NCBI GenBank assembly: GCA_033807775.1
Contig: CM066315.1
Span: forward strand, 59,922,820 to 59,986,819
DNA length: 64,000 nt
Source: Saussurea involucrata
Lineage: Eukaryota; Streptophyta; Magnoliopsida; Asterales; Asteraceae
Reading direction: 5' to 3'
Positions 12,015-22,964 of this stretch are shown here, piece after piece. Position 1 is the first letter of the stretch. Each line of letters opens with the position of its first letter. The notes beneath the pieces are model-generated. The model did not search any database. It saw only the letters and a program-made list of their open reading frames with translations, and was not told the DNA's origin. Both the position numbers and the translations under genes were made by a program.

Positions 12015-13735
12015 TTAGTTTTTCTTAGGTACCCACTTAACCATGTGTACACTTTTGTCAGTGGAAGTAGTTGGAATGGAAGGTTCAGCAATCTTCGCAG
12101 CATTTGAAGATTCAACTTTGTCAGTCTTCACTTTGGTTAATTTCTTAACCTTAGTGGTCTTCTTTGCCTTGGGGGCAATCTTCACCTTAGCTATCTTTTT
12201 AGCTTTGGTGGCTGTGGGGAACTTACTAGCAATATGATCAGTGAGTCCACAGTGATAACATTTCCTATAACTAAAAGTAGTTCTAGGACCATTTGAATGC
12301 TGAGCTTTAGATTTTGAGTTAGAAGTACCAGCACCAAGTAAGCCGATGGCTTTTGAAATGGGAGGAACATTCAGTTCTTCGGATTTCTTACCAAGACATC
12401 CACTCTGATTCTAGGAGTAGATCGCTGAATAGATCCATGCTGAGTAGATCCAGAGATCTGATTCCTTGATCCAGAGGAATGAATCACTAAAGCTTTAGAA
12501 GCATTCAACTTAGGTACTAAGGTACCCTTCTGAGGATTTTGGTAAATAACAATTCCTTTACCTTTATCTTTAAAGACAGAGGTAGGTTTTGGATAAACCA
12601 TTTTCTCTTTACCTTTTGAAGAGGTAGAAGTTTCCTCAGGGATAGGCGGTCTGGACGAGGAACACTGAGAGGATGAAGTATCAGCGACTGAGGATACGAA
12701 AGTTCCAAATAAGAGCATGGAACGATTAGTGGTTGGTTCTAGATTATCAGCTTTGTAACCAAGACCACGTTTATCACTCAGGGGAATCTGAGACTTAATT
12801 ATCTCAGTGATCTTTGTTGAAGAATTACACCATCCTTCAACAGTAGCTTTTTCAGCTCTTAAAGCAGAGATAGCTTCTTCTCGCTCGATTTTGACTAGCT
12901 GATTTAAATGCACTTGATCTTTAAAATCTTCTTCAATTTTAGAAAGCTTTTCTATTTGAAGGTGACAGTTTTTGAGCTGTTCAGCGAGATCAAGGTTTTG
13001 ATTTTCAACTACAGTTTTGCCATTCATGGCTTCATATAAACTTCTAGTCAAGAGATCGATTTTACGAAGACTATCAGCTTCATCAATATTTGCAATATTT
13101 GTAAAGAAGGAAGGTGATACCTGAATAGCAGAGGTTGAAGTAGAGGGAATGGCTGAGCTTTCTTCCTCATCTTCAATCTTGGCCATAAGACATAGATTGG
13201 CTTCATCATCTTCAGAGTCAGATGATGATTCTTCTTCATCAGAGGCAGCCCAATCATAAGCCATCAGGCCTTTGCCTTTCTTCTTAAAGCTTTTCAGCTT
13301 CACATACTTTTCTTTCAGCTTAGCGTATTTGTCATCTTTATTCTTGGGAATAAAGGATTTCTTGGGAAACGCTGAGTTTCTCGAAACTTTCTTAGACCTG
13401 CACTCGTTAGCGAAATGTCCAATCTTTTCGCAGTTAAAACAAGTAGCAGTAGCCTTATCAACAGGAGCTGATGATCTTGGCTTATCAGTAATAGAAAGGG
13501 GTTTGTTCTTTCTGAACATTTTCTTTTTGGCGAATCTCCTGAACTTTTTAGTGAGGAGAGCCAAAGATTCATCATCATCTGAAGAGTCAGATTCTGATGA
13601 CCTTTCAGAGTTACTTTCTAACTCAGTGATAGTGACCACGGGTCGCTGAGTAGAAGGTTCCTCTGAGATTAAAGCAACAGGGGTGCTTTTGGAATCTTTT
13701 ACAAGATTCTTCTTAAGATGACTCGATTGCTCACC
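12015..13735 (-). pseudogene. Ty1/copia gag (C-terminal two thirds), truncated
   Basis: The minus-strand gag remnant has a lysine-rich start and a CCHC zinc knuckle (CFNCEKIGHFANEC). It continues with an acidic Ser/Glu/Asp region, a heptad-like coiled-coil stretch and a Ser/Thr-rich part. A frameshift near 12380 moves to another frame. There a second knuckle, CYHCGLTDHIASKF, has lost its last cysteine (Phe instead). A TAA at 12015-12017 separates gag from the protease frame. The N-terminal part and the 5' LTR are missing, because the sequence switches to a Tat gag at about 13735. Confidence 0.85.
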
Positions 13736-13742
13736 TTAGCAT
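13728..13742. other. Breakpoint joining copia gag to Tat gag
   Basis: On the minus strand a Tat gag frame (PPTPEHAKVSN) passes within a few bases into copia gag codons (SSHLKKNLVKD). Neither family's terminus is here, and no TSD or TIR is visible. This looks like an illegitimate recombination or deletion junction rather than a transposition edge. Confidence 0.7.
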
Positions 13743-15401
13743 GCTCGGGGGTTGGCGGTCGAACGTCGTTACTTGGGGTAACCACATCGTCAATGATATC
13801 TTTGAGGTTTCCTTTTGGGACATGATATGCTAGCTCCTTTTTGAGAGCTATACAATCATCTGTCGCATGGCCATGGTCGACATGGAAGTCACACCACTTC
13901 GACTTATCTTTCCTGGCGTCGTCCTGATCAGATTTCTTCGGCCAACGGATGGTCGCCTGGGTGGTCTTTAGAGCTTCGACCAAATTCTTAGTGGACCCTT
14001 TGAACCCGTAGGAGGATATCTTGGGGTACTGAGGAAATTTGGTCGTGGTCTTGGCCTCCGCTTTTGTCTTGAATCGGACGTTCGAGATTTGGCGCGCGGG
14101 CTCTGGCCTGGATTCTGCCTTTGTCTTGAACTCTGGTTTCTTTACACCTAATGACCTCTTGTCGTCGGTATGCTTACGTCGAAAGGCAGCGTCATCCTCT
14201 ACCCTCATATACGCTAGGGTTCGAGCTCTGGCGTCTTCGAAATTCTCCGGGGGATACTTGGTCAAATCAGTGTATAAGCCTGAATTGTCGTCAAGACCAC
14301 GTTTATAAGCTTCGATCACGGTCTTGACGTCGCAGTTGCGGACACTAATCATCTCTGCATTGAACCTATTGAAATAGCTTCGAATAGACTCATTAGCTTT
14401 CTGCACGACATAATACAGGTTGCTGGTCTGCTTCTCCATCTTGCGACTGCTGGCGAATTGCTAGGAGAACTGATTGACTAACTCAGCGAACGACCCGATG
14501 GACTTGGGTTTGAGATTAATCAACCATTGGAGGGCAGGACTAGTGAGAGTTGCCCCAAAACTCTTGCACATGCATACTTCTTGATACATGTGTGGGATTG
14601 AGACCGTCCACATGAGTTGCTTATATTGCGTGATGTGCTCTATTGGATCGGTCACCCCTGAATACTTGGGCGTGAAGGCGAGGATGTTGAATTTTTTCGG
14701 GACGTCGACTGTCGTGATCTTGTTGATGAAAGGCGATGCCTGAAATCCTGAGCGAGGCTCGACATCGACGGACACGGCTGCCATGGGTAGCTTAGCGAGC
14801 AGGGACATGACACACTCATTTTGATCTTCTAGCATCTTTAATCGCTGGGCGACGGGGTCGTTAGGATTGGGATTTGCACTTGCCATTGGATCAACTCCCG
14901 AACTGGTGCCATTGCCGTACGATGAGCCATTGGCGTCCCCGTTAAAAGGGACAAAATGCGGTTGCGACACATTCTGAAACGGCTGCGACCCATGCTGAAA
15001 CGGCTGCGATCCATTCTGCATGGGTGGAGGTCTGATATACTGAGGAGGAATATGCCCAGACTGGGGATTTGGGTTGAACGATCTCGGCTGCTGGTTCTGC
15101 GCGAACGGACCTGGCTGCTGATTCTACATGAATGGACCTGGTCCTGGATTACGGACGAACGGAGCCGAACCAGGGTTATGGACGAACGGAGCGGATCCTG
15201 TATTCTGACCGAACGATCCTTGACCTGGATTCTGGACGAATGGTCTTGGACCGTTCTGCGGTCCGAAGGGATTCCTCAGCCGCACGATTTCTTCAGCGGC
15301 TCTTTGACTCTGCTCAGCCATGGCATTGATTTGATTTCGACAACTTCCAATTCTTGATACATCTGGGCAATGATATGCTCTTGATTTCCAGGGGCTGCCA
15401 T
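13736..15401 (-). pseudogene. Tat-lineage Ty3/gypsy gag (partial element)
   Basis: It starts at ATG 15401 (MAAPGNQE), about 80 bp inside the PBS, and shifts frame once near 15330. A Gln/Asn/Pro/Phe-rich repeated region (15290-15030) follows, then the capsid-like gag domain (about 14700-14200, with ITQYKQLMW, SFAELVNQFS and the SIRSYFNRFN block). Next is a zinc-binding motif, CDFHVDHGHATDDC, near 13880. A TAG at 14461-14463 interrupts the frame. Protease, RT and integrase of this copy are missing because the sequence is cut at 13735. The neighbouring Tat element lacks most of gag but has RT to integrase. Confidence 0.85.
15030..15290 (-). repeat. Low-complexity Asn/Pro/Gly/Phe repeats in Tat gag
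   Basis: On the minus strand the gag N-terminus repeats short units of the type PFVxNPGxG, then QPFQxGS. The DNA shows imperfect repeats of about 30 bp. The protein segment would be disordered and rich in Gln/Asn. One stop lies inside (15124-15126). Confidence 0.7.
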
Positions 15402-15478
15402 TTTCCTGAAACAGAAAACAGAGGAACTACAAGAAACCGTTAGTAGGACGCACGTTTGTCGAAGATTTTCTCTAGATG

Positions 15479-15501
15479 GGGCCCCACGGTGGGCGCCAAA
15501 C
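15479..15501 (-). promoter_or_regulatory. PBS region of the partial Tat element
   Basis: Directly inside the LTR end, the minus strand reads GTTTGGCGCCCACCGTGGGG. The same sequence stands next to the other Tat LTR (22942-22964). This is the expected primer-binding site position for minus-strand DNA synthesis. I cannot name the tRNA with certainty. Confidence 0.75.
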
Positions 15502-16321
15502 TGTTAATGCCAAAAATCGTCCATAAGGATAACTTAAGGTTGATTGTGGAGCTTAACAACTAAAGAAAGGAATCGTTCGAAAAAACAATGTGTTTAAGAC
15601 AGAAAACCGTAAAGAGACAAGGATTTTGGTGACGCGGGAAAAACCTCAACGAGGAAAAAACCCGCGGATGACTGTGGAAGTTGTCGCTGCACTATGGTCG
15701 CCAATCAGGGGCGATGTCCTTATGTTTCAGATGTCGGGGATACAGTGATTACAATACAAATGACTTGAAATGTAAAAATAACAAGTGTATCGAATGTAAA
15801 ACTAGTGTGTCGTGTACTAAGACTGCTGGTCGAGAGTGTAAGTCGTGCGTCGAGAGCGATCACTTGAGAGAGATTTCTTTGCTTCAGATGTTCTTGAATA
15901 CGCAGTGTGATTCCAGAATTCGATGATGCGAAAATGATAGATTTGCCTTCGTACTTATAGTCTTTGAATGCATTCAATGGCTCCATTAATTCTTCTAGTA
16001 ACGGTCACAACGGTCATTGTTGTTAAATGCTCATAACTGCTCTGTCGGTTTCGCCCGTTGGCCATAAATGACGTTGACCTGCATTAAATGATGAAAACAT
16101 AACAGAAGAGTCGTGCATTAGTTGGTCGAGGTCGCGTATTTTTACACGTCGGTCGAGGTCGAGAGGTACGTAAGACTTCAACTTTGGTCAAAGGACAAAA
16201 TGTCTTATGATTTGACTTTATTACGAGAAAAGTGCAATAAATGTTCTTAGTGTCTAGGTCGTGGTCGAGACTGGTGAATTTTTACCCAAACAGTCGAGAC
16301 TGGTGAAATTTTACCCAAACA
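15502..16321 (-). mobile_element. Tat LTR shared by two Tat units
   Basis: An 820-bp LTR, TGTTTGGGTAAA ... GGCATTAACA on the minus strand. On its right it has a polypurine tract, making it the 3' LTR of the element up to 23794. On its left it has a PBS and gag start, making it also the 5' LTR of the partial copy at 13736-15401. Close similarity to 22965-23794 is clear by eye. A 29-bp direct duplication (GTCGAGACTGGTGAA...) lies at its right end (16264-16321). Confidence 0.9.
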
Positions 16322-16339
16322 GTTTGCCCCCAAAATTTA
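16322..16339 (-). promoter_or_regulatory. Polypurine tract of the Tat element
   Basis: The minus strand reads AATTTTGGGGGCAAAC directly before the LTR start TGTTTGGG. This confirms that the LTR at 15502-16321 ends the element whose pol lies at 19.5-22.6 kb. Confidence 0.75.
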
Positions 16340-16395
16340 AAAATTGAGTGGCAAATTCGAATTTTAAATTTTTTCAGTCGGACGTCTCGGGTCGT

Positions 16396-16620
16396 GACAC
16401 GTGTCAAAAGTCACTTCAATTGCCTTGGAACTGGATCAGTCCAATTCTAACTAAAGGGGAAGTCGAAAAAGGGGATAGGATCGTGACGTCATGCTGACGC
16501 ACGATCATGCTTGGCAACTGTCATCGCCAGGTGTCGATGATCCGTGTATGAATACGAAAAGGTAAGGGTACGTGTCGATCATCGAGGGACTCGGTCTGAC
16601 ACGATCGATTACATAAATAG
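16396..16620 (+). promoter_or_regulatory. Putative promoter of the antisense gene
   Basis: Upstream of the plus-strand gene at 16826 there is a palindromic G-box core (ACACGTGT, 16397-16404), a perfect TGACGTCA (16484-16491, a bZIP-type site) and a TATA-like ACATAAATAG (16611-16620). A 5' leader of about 180 bp would follow. These are motif matches only. No transcription start is shown. Confidence 0.45.
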
Positions 16621-16825
16621 AGACCCACGATGGATCTTTTCCATTTTACGCTTTCAGAGAGTTTTAAGAGAGAGATTTTCTTGCTATTCTTCAGCGATTC
16701 GTTGCGATTCTTCAGCGAATCTTTTCCAAACCTGCAAGAAATCTTTGAGTCGATTTAGGAATTCCAAGGTTTCTAGAGCGCCTTTATAAGGTACGATTTC
16801 TTGATCTTATGTAAGTCTTCTAGAA

Positions 16826-18937
16826 ATGTCGATTGAACCTGTAAGTTCTATCCGAGAACAAGAAGATCTAGACGACCTTAGGAGTCTAGCAAAAATCCCT
16901 GCGGGGATTAAATTAATTAGAGCAGGTCAGACCCGACCAAATGAGTGTCCTGAGGGGTATATCGTGATATACGAATACCCTTTTAAGATAGGTTTCGAAT
17001 GGCCTTATTCGCCTTTGGCCAAGGATTTTATGCTTGAGTTCGATTTAGCACCGGGCCAATTAATGCCCCAGTTCTGGCGAGTCGTACAAGTAATTGAACG
17101 CCTTACCGAAAAATGGGAATCTCCCATGAATGTGCGCGACCCCCTCTTGGCTTATGAAGTCAAGAAGGACGGATGTCATCGCTATAGCCTGTTTTCTAGG
17201 TTTAAGGGTGATCGCACCTTGGTCCTAAAGACTGTTGTAAATGACCGTAAGTGGAAGGCCAGGTACGCGTTGGCGCATAAGCCGACTATTGATTCTGAGA
17301 GCGGCTGGATTAGGGCCGGCTGGAATATGTCGGGTAAGATTTTCTAGTTTTTGTCGTGCGTCGTGTGCTAATTTTCAACTTATTTTTAACCCGTCTTCTG
17401 TGTGTCTACAGATATTAAGTTTGAGGACGTGAAGCCATACGCCAACTCTCAAGCAAAGGTCGACGCATTCTTGGAATTCAGTGCTGTGGAGCGATCGTTT
17501 TTCACACGACATCTGGTGGACGACGACGACGAATACTTGGTATATCTAGGAGAGAATCGGGGAGAGAAACGTGAGGAGGAAGAGGAAGAAGAGGAGACAG
17601 AGGATAAAGAGGAAGAGTCGAGAGAAGGGAAAGAAGAGATGACTGGTAAGTGTTTTATTCATTTCTACTCGACCTCGATCTTTTCTCTTATGTCCATCGT
17701 GTAACGTTTTTCCCTTCGTTGTTTCCAGGGGAGTCTCAGGGGAAGGTGTCGACTGCCAGTGCCAAGAGGGCAGCTCAACTTGAGCTTGCCCGTAAGGGCA
17801 AGGAAAAGAGGCAAAAGACCTCGACTACTGGGCCTGAGGTTCCAAAGAAGACGATGATGATGATCCCGAGGGAACCGTCTTCAAGGGCTGATGACTCATC
17901 GAGAGTCGTCACGCCTGAGAAGGCGAAGGTATCGGTCGCATCGCCTGCGAAGACGAAGACGTCTTCTGGTGCGATCGATGCAACACCTATCAGTTCGGCG
18001 CCTCCGGCGAAAATGGCGAAGTCTCCGTCTACCACGTCAACCCCTTCGTCGGCCGACAACGGCAAGGGCCATGCGACCGGAGAGGATAAGGTCACGACGG
18101 TCAACTTTACGTTGCCATCGGACTTTATGGTTGCCAATGTTCTGGACGGGACGGATCTGTTTCCTCATCTGGGGAAGTATCTGCTCCCTTCTTTCAAGGA
18201 GAGTGTCGAGGGATTCTCGATCGAGGAGACGGGATCTCACGTTGCCGGACTGGCGTTTTTGGTAAGTTTTTCTTTCAAAACCTGTGTTATTTTATCGTTG
18301 TTTAACTTTGTCGAATGTTTACTAACGTGTGTCTTATGTTTTACAGGCCTTCCAGTCTTCCCTTGCCTTGCGCGCTGAAACAGAGAAGATAAGGGGTCTG
18401 GTGTCTTCTGCTCACGAGAGGGGGAACGCGGCATTGGACAGGGAGAAGGTCGCCTTGGAGCGCGAAGAGGCTATGTCCAAACGTCTCGATGAGGCCCTGA
18501 AAGAGTTAGAAGTCGTCGGACGTGCAAAGGATGAGGCAAACCACCGTCTGAAGCAGTCTTTGTCCATGATCGCCTATCAAAGGGATGAGCTAGACAGGAC
18601 TAAGGAATCCTTGGCTGCGAATGAAAAAGAAGCTGAGGATTCACAGTCTAGGGTGGCGGAGCTAGAAAAGGAGGTGAAGGAGCTCAAGGACGAAGCTAAA
18701 TCCGTTTTTTCCTTGGTTCGATTCACCGCACGGGCGGCGATTATGAGGCGACACTTGTCGGGGAAGAATCCCCTTGCCTTGGCGTCGGAGGAGCTTACCT
18801 TCTATCAGAGGGAGGCCGGATCTACAAGAGATCTCGACTCGGATGACGAGAAGGAGGTCCAGGAGGAGGAGATCGAAGAGAGCTCAAAGGGCGAGGCCTC
18901 GGGCAAGGATGCGACTGACGATCCTCCTCAGATTTAA
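16826..18937 (+). CDS. Antisense extra ORF (aORF) of the Tat element, four exons, intact
   Basis: This plus-strand gene lies inside a minus-strand Tat element, between its polypurine tract and integrase. Exons by canonical GT-AG sites are 16826-17333, 17412-17645, 17729-18261 and 18347-18937. Intron sizes are 78, 83 and 85 bp. The joins give one open frame of 621 codons plus stop. Residues about 1-175 resemble the plant domain annotated as putative gypsy-type transposon (EGYIVIYEYPFKIGFEWPYSPL; PGQLMPQFWRV). Then come a Glu-rich tract (about 220-245), a basic Lys/Ser/Pro-rich part, a hydrophobic segment near the third junction, and a long coiled coil (about 430-560) with an acidic tail. No stop or frameshift was found, in contrast to the decayed pol around it. 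Additional antisense ORFs are known in Tat elements, but their function is unknown. Confidence 0.8.
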
Positions 18938-19552
18938 AAAATTCTTTGTCTTTTGTTTTTATCACTCGACTGTTAAGGGTCGAGTTATTTGAATGTACCT
19001 GCCCGTTTGATGATATGAAATTTACATTTCCTTTGAATTTTCACATTATATTATTGTCAATCGATAAACAAACATCAAGCACAATACTGAGTGTACGAGA
19101 ATAAACATAAGTCGTATATATAACAAACGTAGGTACTTGCAACAAAGGCGTTTATTGAAATACAACGATTAAAACATGAATCGTAAGATTTTGATATTTT
19201 AAATCGTGTAAGCAAACATACGTATATGCGTTCAAAGCATACATTCAGAACATGAAATTTTTCTAAGTTAAAATACTTAGATCGTGGGTCGATCGCACAA
19301 TTAAATAGTGCGGTGAATCTGAATCATATGTCCATGCCATCAGATAATCAAGTCATATAGTAGACCCGATTACTTATGTCATGCGACCCTGTGAAAGTAT
19401 ACTGATGTCATGTGATAGACTTAGTAACTTATGTCGTGCGATCCTGCGATAAAACAATGTCAGAAGTTGGTCGTTGGCTAACCAACGACCCTCCGATGCT
19501 TATGTCAGTGATTATTGTGATAAAAATAAAAATTTGTATAAGAGAAAAGGGT
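18938..19552. other. Convergent spacer between antisense gene and Tat integrase
   Basis: The plus-strand gene ends at 18937 and the minus-strand integrase ends at 19553, so both transcripts would terminate here. The sequence is AT-rich and has short repeated phrases around ATGTCATGCGA (19376-19450). I see no coding frame. Confidence 0.6.
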
Positions 19553-20640
19553 TTAGAAGAAATACCTTTTCAAATGTGTCGCATTCCAACTACGTGGGAT
19601 ATCTTGATTGTCGAGGCTTTGGAGTCGATAGGCTCCTTTACCTACGACTTCGGAGATACGATAAGGACCTTCCAACTTAATGGAAAGCTTACCTGCATTA
19701 AGCTCTTGAGTGCTTTGGAACACTCGACGCAAGACATAGTATCCTTCTTGAAAGACTTTAGTCTTGACATTCTTATTGAAATGTCGCTCGACAGTTTGCC
19801 GTTGTGACGCCATTCTGATCAATGCCGATTCTCTAAGCTCTTCGAGGGCGTCGAGGTCATAACTTAAATCGACCAAGTTATGGTCGACGGAAGTATGTCT
19901 CGAGGTTGGGAGATGGACCTCTACCGGCAAAACTGCTTCGCAACCATAGACCAAAGAGAAAGGGGTTTGACCTGTGGACGTGCGGGGCGTTGTACGATTC
20001 GCCCATAGGACTGAAGGGAGTTCTTCGACCCATTTTCCCTTTGTGGATTTTAATCTTTTCCTAATCGAAGCGATGATGGTTTTATTGCTTGACTCAGCAA
20101 GTCCATTTGCCTGGGGATACCTGGGTGTCGAGGTCGTCAGCTTGATGCTGCAGTCTTCACAGAATTGTCGAGTCCTGTTGCTTATGAACTGGGATCCATT
20201 GTCGCAGACAATTTCGGATGGGATCCCAAACCTGCATATAATGTTAGTCTGGATAAAAGAGACGACTTCCTTGTCCCGAACTTAGGAAAAGGTGGCGGCT
20301 TCTACCCATTTGGAAAAGTAATCTGTAAGTACGAGGAGAAAAACCTTTTGTCCTGGGGCAGGTGGCAGCTTGCCGACAATGTCCATTCCCCACCTCATGA
20401 AGGGCCATGGGATCAGCGTCGAGTGCAAAGGTTCAGAAGGTTTGTGGGACGTACCTGAATGTCGCTGACAAGGGTCACAGTTCTGGACGTACCTGACGGC
20501 GTCTTGTCACAACGTCGGCCAAAAGTAGCCCTGTCAAGAGATACGGTTAGCCAAACTGCGACCTCCTGAGTGATTGCCACACTCCCCATCGTGCATTTCT
20601 TGAAGGATCTTCTGGATTTAACTCTTGCTGATGACGCATC
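19553..20640 (-). pseudogene. Tat integrase
   Basis: On the minus strand the HHCC zinc part (HDGECGNH ... CDPCQRH) starts near 20600. The catalytic core follows, with DDE residues in GMDIVGKL, VCDNGSQF and GLAESSNK. The C-terminal part ends with YGCEAVLPVEVH ... GPYRISEV ... NATHLKRYFF before the stop at 19553. Several Trp or Arg codons have become stops, two of them in the zinc region and one after the second catalytic Asp region. The C-terminal 133 codons remain open. This enzyme would insert the element's DNA. It is inactive as written. Confidence 0.88.
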
Positions 20641-21300
20641 TCAGGTTTAAACCTGTCGATGATCGTCGATAGAGTCTATCTCGGATCATGACATACCTGG
20701 ATGCCTTGAACCTGATCTTTCGAGCTTCCATCTTGTCTTCTGGGAGTTGGTCGTGCATAAGAAAATTTCGGATGTCGCACGACCAATCATCTCCTTGGCC
20801 TTCGATCGGGACGACATCGTCATTTTCGATGGACGACGTCGCCAGATGGATCATAGGAATACTGTTGAATATTGGCTCGACCAGAGCAGACCCAAGGTTT
20901 GCTAAAGCGTCGACTTGAGTATTCTGGTCCATCGGAATCTGTTCAATAGAAAACGATTTAAATTTATCTGATTTTTCTTTTGCTACCTTTAGATACGCTG
21001 TCATCTTTGAATCTTTGGCCACGAACTCTCTATTCATCTGGTTCACGACCAGAAGAGAATCGCTTTTGACATGTAGCGCGGTTGCCCCCGAGTCATGGGC
21101 CATATTCATTCCCATGATCAAGGCTTCGTACTCTGCTTCGTTGTTGGTGGTTTGAACTCGCATCGAACGGAATACACCATCTTCCCCCATGTGGCGACTT
21201 TAAGACGACGCCTAGTCCCGAACCTCTAACGTTGGACGATCCATCGACATGTAAAATCCAAGGCACGTCGTCGTGAGTCGCCACAGTGGATACTTCGAGC
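20641..21300 (-). pseudogene. Second (archaeal-type) RNase H of Tat
   Basis: After the first RNase H the minus strand encodes a second one. It has LHVDGSSNVRGSGLGVVL, then NNEAEYEALIMGM, KSDSLLVVNQM and NTQVDALANLGSA, which supply the D-E-D-D residues. Two RNase H domains in a row are a hallmark of the Tat lineage and support the classification. A frame break lies near 21190, between the first two motifs. Confidence 0.85.
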
Positions 21301-21800
21301 TCTGCTTCGTTCCCCAACTCAGGACTAAAGTCGGCGACGAAATCGGCTAATGCTTGCGATTTGATGGCTGTCCTGGGTTTGAAATTGATGTCGTAACTAC
21401 TGAGATATATGCTCCATTTCGCCAATCGACATGTCAACTCAGGTTTCCTCAGGACATACTTAAGAGGAAAGTTAGTCACGATAGTAATAGGATGCGATTC
21501 GAAATAATGTCGCAGTTTCTTTGCGGTTGTAACAAGCGACAAGAGTAGTTTTTCCATTGAGGATAACCTGGTTTCAACGTCCAAGAGAGATTTACTTACA
21601 TAATCGATCGGCAGTTGTTTTTTTTCATCTTCCCGCGTCAGGACGGCACTTACTGCATTTGGGCTGACAGCTAAATATTGTTGTAAGACCTCATGATCGT
21701 GAGGCTTCTACGGTAAAGGCGGTGACGCCATATATTCTTTCAATTTTTGCAGTGCTTGCTCATGATCGTCGGTCCAGTCGAAGCCTTTATTTTTCCTGAG
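21301..21800 (-). pseudogene. First (gypsy-type) RNase H and connection of Tat
   Basis: This part continues the RT on the minus strand. It includes the block around AVSAVLTREDEKKQLPIDYV and the RHYFESHPITIVTNFPLKYV and WSIYLSSYDINF motifs. Stops occur near 21600 and 21710. The domain follows RT and precedes the second RNase H. Confidence 0.8.
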
Positions 21801-21833
21801 GACATTGTAAAATAAATGACATCTATCTGAAGA

Positions 21834-22628
21834 TCAAGAGATAAACCTGTTCAGAGCTGCCACCCGACCAGTGAGCTTTTGGACTTCTGTGAAATTTCTA
21901 GGAGATTTGATCTCGATAATAGCTTTGATCTGGTCGGGATTAGCCTCGATTCCTCGACGAGTGACCATGTAGCCCAGGAATTTCCCGGCACTGACACCAA
22001 AGGAACACTTCGTCGGGTTGAGTTTCATGTTATACTTCCGAAGGATGTCGAACGACTGCCTCAAATGCTCGATGTGGTCGATTGCTTGCTTCGGCATGTC
22101 GTCGATATAAACTTCCATCGTGTCTCCAAGATGGTCTTTGAACATCTTATTCGCCAGGCGCTGGTAGGTAGAACCTGCATTTTTTAGTCCAAAAGGCATA
22201 ACCTTATAATAGTATATACCTCGATCCGTCATGAATGCAGTTTTCTCCTGGTCCTCGACGTGCATCAGGATCTGATTGTATCCGGAATAAGCGTCCATGA
22301 ACGTCAATAGTTCATGTCCTGCTGTCGCGTCGACCATGGCATCGATATGTGGCAATGGAAAAGGATCTTTTGGACAAGCTTTGTTGAGATCTGTAAAATC
22401 GATACAGACCCTCCATTTGCCATTTTTCTTTGCTACGACCACGACATTAGCAATCCAATCGGGGTATTTTACTTCTTGAATTTTTCCTGTCTTGAGGAGA
22501 TTGTCGACTTCGTCATTTATTACCTTGTTCCTTTCTGGAGCAAATTTGCGGCGCTTTTGCTTGATGGGTTTAAATGATGGGTCGACATTGAGCTTATGAG
22601 AAATGACGCCAGGGTCTATGCCGACCAT
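21834..22628 (-). pseudogene. Tat reverse transcriptase
   Basis: A clear Ty3/gypsy RT on the minus strand with WRVCIDFTDLNKACPKD, MDAYSGYNQI, FGLKNAGSTYQR and the catalytic YIDDM, followed by KCSFGVSAGKFLGY. The 264-codon frame is open. It is linked upstream, through a single stop (TAG at 22641-22643), to a short gag-start fusion. Confidence 0.92.
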
Positions 22629-22637
22629 GTCTTCGTG

Positions 22638-22862
22638 CGACTAGGCAAAACAATCGGCATGCTCCTGCAAAAAAGATATTAGTCTATCTCTAAGGCAGGG
22701 ATCGAGGGATGAACTTATAAAGACTTTCTGGCCAGGATTGCTTTGGTCCAAGACGACTTCTTCCAAGCGATATTCGTCGACTGTCCCAGGAGCATCATGT
22801 GCATTCTCAAGCTCCCCATGCACCTGGGCAATGATTTGCTCTTGGTTTCCGTGAGCTTCCAT
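22638..22862 (-). pseudogene. Gag start fused in frame to the pre-RT linker (internal deletion)
   Basis: The ATG at 22862 begins like the other Tat gag (GNQEQIIAQ) but after about 20 codons passes into the linker just before RT (DEYRLEEVVLD ... RDRLISFLQEHADCFA). Almost all of gag and the protease are deleted, yet the frame is kept until a Trp-to-stop change at 22641-22643. This copy therefore cannot make particles by itself. Confidence 0.8.
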
Positions 22863-22941
22863 TTTCCTGACAACAGAGAGAAGAGGAAACTCCAAGAAAC
22901 CGTTAGTAAGACGCAAGTTTGTCGAAGATTTTCTCTAGATG

Positions 22942-22964
22942 GGGCCCCACGGTGGGCGCCAAAC
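22942..22964 (-). promoter_or_regulatory. PBS region of the Tat element
   Basis: The minus strand reads GTTTGGCGCCCACCGTGGGG directly inside the 5' LTR, identical to the copy at 15479-15501. Confidence 0.75.
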
